This document shows, piece by piece, positions 56,896-64,000 of a stretch of DNA of 64,000 nucleotides. Position 1 is the first letter of the stretch. Each line of letters starts with the position of its first letter. The notes beneath the pieces were generated by a model. That model had not been told where the DNA came from. It made no database searches and saw only the letters and a list, made by a program, of their open reading frames with translations. The position numbers were made by a program, and so were the translations under genes. Source of the DNA: Epiperipatus broadwayi (taxonomy: Eukaryota; Onychophora; Udeonychophora; Euonychophora; Peripatidae); NCBI GenBank assembly GCA_028023455.1, contig JAQFVV010012476.1, positions 2,651,820 to 2,715,819 of the forward strand. Direction: 5' to 3'.

Positions 56896-59034
56896 ATTGT
56901 AACTTGTGATCCAGTCATGCTCACACCTTGAAAGTTTTGGAAATAACTAGGAGAGAGAATCCAACTGCCTTTTCACTGGAATACACTAAAAGGGAGCATG
57001 GATGTAATTTATGCTGCATGAGGTTCAGTGGTTTTTGTCTACTTCTGGAAGATTTTAAGACAGCAAAAATATTTTGAACGCAAAGTTTCTGAATATGCTT
57101 ACCACATGTTGCATCAGTTTAGTAAAAAATTGACATTTTTCAAATAAATGAAATTGTCAGGTGATGAGCTAAACATCTAAATGTCAGTTGAATGGATGCT
57201 GCTTCCTAAAATAAATTGAAGGTAATCTTAACTCTGAAGAGTTTGAGACTTATTTGAAAGTTACACCCTTTTCTTAAATATAATACTAATAGCAGGTGCA
57301 TAGGTTCAAAGTCATGATTTGTTGTATGTTTATAAGTGATTAAAGTTAAATTATGATGTTTAAGCCATCAGTTTGGTTACAATGTGTTTCATAAAAATAT
57401 ATTGCGAGTCTTCACATCCAAAATTAGTCGTAAAGTAAAAATATTTTTGTGAGTGCTGCAAAAAGTATTTATGCATGAGCATAACAAAATTATTTCCAAT
57501 ATCTTTTACAAATACTTCACAAAGTCAACTATTGAAGATTCTGATAAATTAATGTTAAAAATATTTTTTGGGTATATTTAGCAATATCAATGTTACTGTT
57601 ATTTGTAAAGAAAATTTTATATTCTTTATATTTCTTTGTTTAAAAATTTCTAGACTACAACCAAAAATAAATTAAAAAAATCATTTATGTTATTATATAA
57701 ATATAGTAAATTATAATTCGCCATGTTTTTATAAATAAAAAAATTCACATTTAAGCACGTACTAGTTATAAATGTATCTCTTGAATACTGTGACCTTTGC
57801 TGTAATTTTTTTTAGTGCTCTGCAAAATTAAGGTAAGTTTAAGATACACAAACATTCTAAAGAGCAGAACACAGATTAGGATACAGACAACTATAGGTTA
57901 ATTCATTTTCTCATAATATATAGCTAATCCTTCATTTGTGTTTGTAATTTAATGTTAACGTTAGTGTCTCTAATATGGTAAAATAATATTTCAACTTCTA
58001 ATAGTCATATGCATTTCCATTGCCAAGCACTATAATTACTGCAAAAATAATCTATTACTCATTATTAGGAAATCTACTAGTATATGTAGATGCTTTTCCC
58101 CATATGTTCCGATGGGCATTTAGTTGAATACTATTTACTCACCTATTCATAAAGCTATCTACACTGATGATGAACCACATCTCTTTAAATTCTTCTCTTT
58201 CTATTCAGTGCAAATAACTTTCAACATTTTGCGGGTCAAGCTAATGGCTATTTCCCTTTCATGTTTCAAAAAAAAAAAAAGGCTTATGCAGATAAAGGTG
58301 CATAGTGTTTTATTGTTGCTATATTAGCTCATGATTTCTATTATAAATTACAATATATTCCAAGATACTGGATGAAATATTGTATACGATTCAAAAACGT
58401 TTGGGAAATAAAGTTTTATCTCTGCTATTATTAATTAGTCTGTTTCTAGAGATTAAAAGCCACAGTAAATCTTTGTACACATATTTTGATTTTACTATAT
58501 TTTCAGAATATATAGCACCCTTGTGGCTTATTGTTATTTTCTATGATCCATTTTAATCTGCAATTAAAGTTTTTTATTTGCATATTTAATGAACATTTAT
58601 TATCTTTTTTTCATTATTAACTATTCTATAATTTTTTATATTCTATTTATTGTCTGCTGTAAACTAACATAAATAGTGATTTCAGAAAAAATTGTCAGGA
58701 ACACTATAAATTTTATAAGTTGCAGAAATATTTGGTTGTGGATAAATAATTTCTCTGATATTTGTGATTTTCACCATCAGGCAACAGTACAAATTGCCAT
58801 TGTCTTATAGGCTTTAGCACATAATCAGAAGTATAAATTGGGTTTAGAAATGATAGATCTTAGATGTACAAATGAGAAAATGATTTATTTGGATAACTGA
58901 TACGTCAACTTTGGCTTTGATATAATTAAGAGTTTTGGGTAATTCAACCCAAGGATGCCACAATCAATTGGAAAAATGGAATACGGTTATGGTGAGTAAG
59001 TAAGATGACCATCCATAAACATAACTTTATATCT
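56896..59034. other. AT-rich non-coding DNA
   Basis: No gene or recognised repeat. Short frames only. Confidence 0.35.
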
Positions 59035-59998
59035 ACTAGTCCATTTGCATGTGTAGCACAGTTGTCCTCAAAGCTGTAAATTGTTAATAAATACAAATGA
59101 ATATGCTTATCACTTTCGAAGGATCCAACCTTCATAATCGTAGCTTAACTGTTAATGATATGCAAATTTGTGTTGATTATGCGAGACATTCCATTTCTTT
59201 GATAAAGCATAGCACATGTCCTTCCTATTGATGATGTCTTTGGAGTTGAAGAAGGCTTCCTTAACTTTTCTTTTGAGATCAGGCCTCTCTCTGCACATGA
59301 TTGTGGGATTGTCTGGTAAACACTCATGCTGGCATGTGTTTTGGTGCTGAATAAAAACAATAAATGGAGGGTTGATTGAGAGCTCGTTATATGACTATGT
59401 GTTGTGCTAACCGAGTACCTAAGGATGTTCTGCTTTCTCCATAGTATGAGCCTTTGCAGTTGTTGTTGGGGCATGCAATCAATAACACCAAAGATCAAAT
59501 CCCACTTTTACAGACCCCCCACGCAGTATACAATATTGTGTGCCCCAACAACAACTGCAAAGACTCATACTATGGAGAATACAGAGCATCCTTAGATACT
59601 CAGTCGGCACAGCACAGATACTCATATAGCTGAGCTCTCAATCAACTCTCCTTTATTCAGTTTTGATTCAGCACCAAAACACAAGCCAGCATGAAAGTGT
59701 ACCAGACAATTCCACAATCATGTGCAGAGAGAGGCACAATCTCAAATAAAAAGTTAAGGAAGCCTTCTTCATTTCCAGAGACAAAGATGACATCAATAGG
59801 AAGGACATGTGCTATGCTTAAACAAGGAAATGGAATGTCTAGCATAATCAACACAAATTTGCACATCATTAACCTCATTAACAGTTAAGCTATGATTACG
59901 AAGCTTGGACCCTTCAAAAGTGTTAAATATATTCATTCGTATTTATTAACAATTTACACCTTTGAGGACAATTGCACTACACATGCAAACGGACTAGT
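59035..59998. repeat. large palindrome with decayed GIY-YIG endonuclease
   Basis: Arms of about 440 bp (59035-59480, 59535-59998) are reverse complements around a 50-bp centre. On the minus strand of the left arm (about 59400-59475) a frame reads CPNNNCKGSYYGESRTSLGT followed by R-L-A-Q-H, which matches the C-x4-C, YYG(E) and R...H pattern of the GIY-YIG domain of Penelope-like retroelements. The right arm has the equivalent (CPNNNCKDSYYGEYRAS) on the plus strand. Both are interrupted by stops soon after. No reverse transcriptase is present. Confidence 0.55.
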
Positions 59999-60059
59999 AT
60001 ATATATATATATTACCTCAAAGTAAAAAATTTATTTGGCTAATAACTTTATACCTATAA

Positions 60060-60300
60060 TTAGAGGGATTTGAATTCAGGATTTTTCAGTCTATTCATCC
60101 TCCATTCCATCTCAAACAACTGATATAGATGACTACACACATGCAAAAAAGACACACGATTCCCAATATACGTATTTCATGCAGAACCAGCACTCATCAG
60201 TTGGACCAGATTGTAATCTCTCACACATATATAGAATCAATGCTCAGCTTATATTAAGATAGCAATTCCTCAAAGTTTAATAGCTAAGCTTCAATCTTCT
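60060..60300 (-). repeat. family B copy
   Basis: Minus-oriented, with the B-box complement ggatttgaattcag at its start, the hammerhead at 60157-60212, and the inner part ending in gcttaatattaagatag-like text. Confidence 0.7.
60157..60212 (-). ncRNA. type I hammerhead ribozyme, family B
   Basis: CTGATGA and GAAA intact. Helix II GTGC/GCAT with one G-U. Helix III ATACGTAT, fully self-complementary. Inner helix I TCCAA/TTGGG. The outer helix is poor. Confidence 0.72.
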
Positions 60301-61504
60301 CACCTCTATCTGATTCAATTTAATAAACAAGTTTCAACGTGGTGTCAGTTTACTTAATGAATACTAATTTTTATACATTCTAATATATTTAAATTTTATA
60401 AGTATATTTACTATTATAAATATTTTTATCTATATGTACTTCCTAATACAAGAAGGGACCTGGATATAGTTTAAGTTAATAAAGAGAGTTGCACTATTTT
60501 TTACCTGGCCCTTTTTTTTACTCGATTTTTTTTTTATTATGATTAAACAAAGATTATATGAGAAAATGATTTGATTTTTTTAATTTTTTACAAGTGAAAA
60601 TTTTAGTTTTTTTTTTTATAAAAGTTAATTTTTGCTTTTTAAATATTTAGTGGAATCAGGGCCAGATATATGCAAACTGAATCGATTGCACTTGTGTTTG
60701 TCAAAATTTATGTAATAAACAATTTATACTAAGAAAAAGTATTTAAAAACATATTTTTTTAATATTCACAGAATGTATATATAGTAACAATGTAATAAAG
60801 GAAGTATCAAAAGGTTACAATAACTGGAAACGTCTATATTTTTTTTTACATTTGGGCTTTTTCGTGATATTTTGGATAGTATGTGGGGTAAGGGTTGATT
60901 AATTCGATTGCTGCTTCCCCCCAGCAACTGCTGCATATTCGTATCATATTGTACTATTTAATTATTTTAATTAAAAATATTTAATTATTTGTAATATTAT
61001 TTATATTTGTAGGCCATATTTTGAGGAGTCCTGCGAAAAATATCTGATCAACTCCGAATGGAACACAAAAAAGGTGATGGAATTTTACATCAAGTGGTCA
61101 GTTACTAAACAGATTATTTTACTTACGGAGCTAGGAATTTTTCCAGAAATTATATGATCTTTTAACTGGAAATGTCATTGAATGTAATGGCAGAAAGTGT
61201 TTGGATGTATTTTCCAAATTATGGCACGATAAATAAACATTAAATATTTTCAACTTTATGAATAACAGGATCTATATGTGTATTAATAATAAAATGTTCA
61301 TATTTCTAAGGTAGTTTTATATAATATGGAATGATATATATATATATATATATATATACTGACATTCCAATACCATTTGCAATAAAGTAATGGTTAAACA
61401 TTTATCAGTAGAAATCTAGTCAAATTGTGACAAAGTTTGTTAATGTTTAATATTTCTGTAATGTAATTTTCACTACGCCACCCTCATGCAAGGTACCCAT
61501 TCTT
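60301..61504. other. AT-rich non-coding DNA with microsatellite
   Basis: A TA dinucleotide tract at 61334-61358; poly-T runs. No gene. Confidence 0.4.
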
Positions 61505-61795
61505 TTGGAGGGGTGTAATCATAAACATATGACCAAAGACATATGGAAAAGATCTATGATCCCCAAGATGTACATTTCATGCTGAACCAACACCCATCAG
61601 TTGGCCCAGGTCACATTCTCTTACACATATCTTTATCATAGTTTGGTATATATAGACGAGGAATATCTGTAAGAAAATATGATCAGGGCCAACTGATGAG
61701 TACTCAGTCAGCATGAAATATACATATTGAGAATAATAAACTCTTTCAATATGCCTTTGATCATATGTGTATGATTACATCCCTCCTCAAGATGT
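61505..61795. repeat. family B fold-back with two hammerhead segments
   Basis: The ends gaggggtgtaatcataaaca and its complement near 61774-61795 define a palindrome of about 290 bp. The minus segment (61561-61612) reads CTGATGG with GAAA and helix III ATGTACAT. The plus segment (61681-61735) reads CTGATGA with GAAA. Confidence 0.75.
61681..61735 (+). ncRNA. hammerhead ribozyme, family B, imperfect
   Basis: Core CTGATGA and GAAA intact. Helix II GTAC/GCAT has one mismatch. Helix I after cleavage is weak (GCCAA against TTGAG). Confidence 0.55.
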
Positions 61796-62066
61796 TAATA
61801 AAGTGAATAAAAACCAGTTCTTACCTTGTGTGAAAGTGGTGTTGTGAAAATTACACTGTTGAAATATTATACCTTAAGTGGATAATCTCTAATCTAATGA
61901 CTGACTAATAAGAATTATTAATATTTGTTAATGTTTGATGGAAACATAAATCTGGATACTTTTTGGTATAAACAAAATGGGGTACGGGGTGTTGATAGCA
62001 TTCAGTTATTGTTTATTCATAATCTGTGAAAATTATTCTACACGAATAAAGCATGATAAACAGAGC
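61796..62066. other. non-coding DNA
   Basis: Nothing recognisable. Confidence 0.35.
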
Positions 62067-62085
62067 AGCCAAAACGTAAAAACAT

Positions 62086-62619
62086 TAATTATAAACAACA
62101 ATTTGCCAAGCGCTTTCGGTACTGTATACCAGAATCATGGTGATTAATTATAAACAACAATTTGCCAAGCGCTTTGGGTACTGTACACCAGAATTATGGC
62201 GATTAATTATAAACAACAATTTCCAAGCACTTTGGGTACTGTATACCAGAATCATGGTGATTAATTATAAACAACTAATTTGCCAAGCGCTTTGGGTACT
62301 GTATGCCAGAATCATGGCGATTAATTATAAACAACAATTTGCCAAGTGCTTTGGATACTGTATACCAGAATCATGGCGATTAATTATAAACAACAATTTG
62401 CCAAGCGCTTTGGGTACTGTATACCAGAATCATGGTGATTAATTATAAACAACAATTTGCCAAGCGCTTTGAGTACTGTATACCAGAATCATGGCGATTA
62501 ATTATAAACAACAATTTGCCAAGCACTTTGGGTACTGTATACCAGAATCATGGCAATTAATTATAAACAACAATTTGCCAAGCGCTTTGGGTACTGTATA
62601 CCAGAATCAGGGCGATTAA
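62086..62619 (+). repeat. 59-bp satellite array, left part
   Basis: About nine units of taattataaacaacaatttg... ending cagaatcatggcgat, with few differences between units. The period was measured from successive taattataaac starts at 62086 and 62145. Confidence 0.92.
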
Positions 62620-63366
62620 CCCTTTTCCCGCCTCCTACGAGGCTCCTCGTCGACATCTGAAATCACTCTAACTCAGCCAGTTTTTATACGAAAATATTCG
62701 TTAAATACGTATTGAATTCGTTTTTAAAAGTTCTGTACGATGGTGACATCTTCCGATTTATTTTAGAAGTAAAAAATAGAAAAAAAATGCATTTAAACCT
62801 AAACAAAGAAGGAACATTATTTGTGATTGGTTCTTAGCATGCTCTCAGCCGAAAAAGACATTCTGATTGGCTGGAAAGAACAAAGAAACTGCCTGATCAA
62901 AGAAAATAAAGAAAAACGCTGAGATTTTCATTTCGAATACGATTTAAATTATTATTAAATAATATTTATGGAAATTAAACATAATTTTCAGAGAGAATAA
63001 TAAAAAAACAAAATTATTTTCGAAAAATATTGAAGATTTAAGTAAATATATTGAAGATGTAGTAAAAAGAAATATTTACTTTTCTATAACGTAAAAGTCG
63101 ATCTTTTTGTTTACATTATAACTTTTATGTTGCCGATATTGAATATCTTAGAATAAATAAATAGCAATTTATTTTTGAAAGAACTTTCGTTTTCTTCATG
63201 ACCTGAAAAATTAATTATATACTTTTTATAAACGTATCTGAGTTGAATTTAATATTATAGGCGAATATGTTTTAACAATAGGCTTTGTCTTCAGTTTGTG
63301 AGTTGGCCAATTAAAAGATTTGATTTTTATCTGATACAACCAATGATAAAATTAGCGGTTAAAAGG
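62620..63366. mobile_element. piggyBac-like MITE inserted in the satellite
   Basis: The 747-bp insert is flanked by TTAA (62616-62619, 63367-63370) exactly where the satellite unit has gattaattataaac. Its ends read cccttttcccgc and, complemented, ccttttaaccgc, an imperfect inverted repeat with the CC start of piggyBac ends. A small hairpin (cgaggctcctcg) lies near the left end. No open frame. Confidence 0.7.
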
Positions 63367-63950
63367 TTAATTATAAACAACAATTTGCCAAGCGCTTTGG
63401 GTACTGTATACCAGAATCATGGCAATTAATTATAAACAACAATTTGCCAAGCGCTTTGGGTACTGTATACCAGAATCATGGCGATTAATTATAAACAACA
63501 ATTTGCCAAGCACTTTGGGTACTGTATACCAGAATCATGGCGATTAATTATAAACAACAATTTGCCCAGCGCTTTGGGTACTGTATACCAGAATCATGGT
63601 GATTAATTATAAACAACAATTTGCCAAGCGCTTTGGGTACTGTATACCAGAATCGTGGCGATTAATTATAAACAACAATTTGCCAAGCGCTTTGGGTACT
63701 GTATACCAGAATCGTGGCGATTAATTATAAACAACAATTTGCCAAGCGCTTTGGGTACTGTACACCAGAATTGTGGCGATTAATTATAAACAACAATTTC
63801 AAAGCGCTTTGGGTACTGTATACCAGAATCATGGCGATTAATTATAAACAACAATTTGCCAAGCGCTTTGGGTACTGTATACCAGAATCATGGCGATTAA
63901 TTATAAACAACAATTTGCCAAGCACTTTGGGTACTATATACCACAGTACC
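63367..63950 (+). repeat. 59-bp satellite array, right part
   Basis: About ten further units of the same repeat in the same phase as the left part, meeting the inverted terminal repeat near 63942. Confidence 0.92.
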
Positions 63951-64000
63951 AAAAGAGCTTGGCAAATTGTTTATAATTAATGTTTTTACATTTTGGCTGC

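Larger units (their letters stand above)
62067..64000. mobile_element. terminal-inverted-repeat element with 59-bp satellite interior
   Basis: The start (gcagccaaaacgtaaaaaca and about 40 more bases) is the near-exact complement of the last 60 bases of the window, so the element extends to or past 64000. Its interior is a tandem array of a 59-bp unit that is itself the inner part of the terminal repeat. No transposase is visible. The true outer end on the right is not in view. Confidence 0.75.

Noticed and set aside
59145-59888. Frames of 117 and 65 codons with the shared peptide VYQTIPQSCAERG
   Set aside because: The match is due to the palindrome; the GIY-YIG-like reading is in a different frame, so these are probably shadows of the decayed endonuclease.
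62086-63950. Regular repeats that could suggest a CRISPR array
   Set aside because: Units are contiguous with no unique spacers, and the genome is eukaryotic.
62137-63980. Open frames of 88-101 codons with repeated INYKQQFAK-type peptide
   Set aside because: They are readings of the 59-bp satellite; the repeat simply lacks stops in some phases.

Overview
The window is strongly AT-rich eukaryotic DNA with no operons, no bacterial-type genes and almost no long reading frames. Its content is an RTE-clade LINE, LTR elements, hAT-like and TTAA-inserting DNA elements, tRNA-derived SINEs, fold-back repeats and a GIY-YIG relic of Penelope type. This points to the non-genic part of an animal genome, most likely an invertebrate. 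I cannot name the species. The only candidates for host genes are three small exon-like pieces (388-650 minus, 15802-16008 minus, 53137-53283 plus), all of low confidence.

Layout. 1-8 kb: AT-rich DNA with a possible exon, one family B repeat, family A repeats and a fold-back. 8-18 kb: dispersed repeats C and D in two copies each, a tRNA-like repeat, and a 21-bp exact match to an Illumina adapter at 14113 that looks like assembly contamination. 18-26 kb: family B inverted and tandem copies, two tRNA-derived SINEs with target-site duplications, a 5'-inverted LINE fragment, and two fold-backs. 26.8-30.1 kb: a full-length RTE LINE (endonuclease plus reverse transcriptase) with an 11-bp target duplication and two frameshifts. 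31.7-37 kb: a solo LTR, a large family A array, and a compact non-autonomous LTR element with both LTRs, a tRNA-Ser primer-binding site and 5-bp target duplications. 37-47 kb: local duplications, more family A, and TTAA and fold-back elements. 47.0-49.5 kb: a non-autonomous hAT-like element with a perfect 8-bp target duplication. 49.5-62 kb: family A and B copies and a palindrome with a decayed GIY-YIG endonuclease. 62.1-64 kb: a terminal-inverted-repeat element whose interior is a 59-bp satellite, split by a TTAA-flanked piggyBac-like insert. It runs into the window end.

The most interesting content is two dispersed repeat families (A and B) that carry type I hammerhead self-cleaving ribozymes. 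All conserved core bases sit in register: CUGANGA, stem II, GAAA, helix III, then UH. Helix I and helix II show compensatory changes between copies, and helix III is a self-complementary segment that would suit dimeric hammerheads. Family A occurs as tandem units of about 452-466 bp. Family B has one tandem pair 477 bp apart. Both also occur as inverted pairs. This resembles the metazoan retrozymes and the hammerheads of Penelope-like elements, but the fold-back arrangement is unusual. In family B the C11.1-G12 step of the core has become CA or TG in every copy, as expected from decay of a methylated CpG.

How the parts work together: the LINE is the only visible source of reverse transcriptase and endonuclease, and its target duplications and twin-primed copy show that it has been active here. 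The SINEs and hammerhead repeats encode no protein and must rely on enzymes supplied elsewhere.
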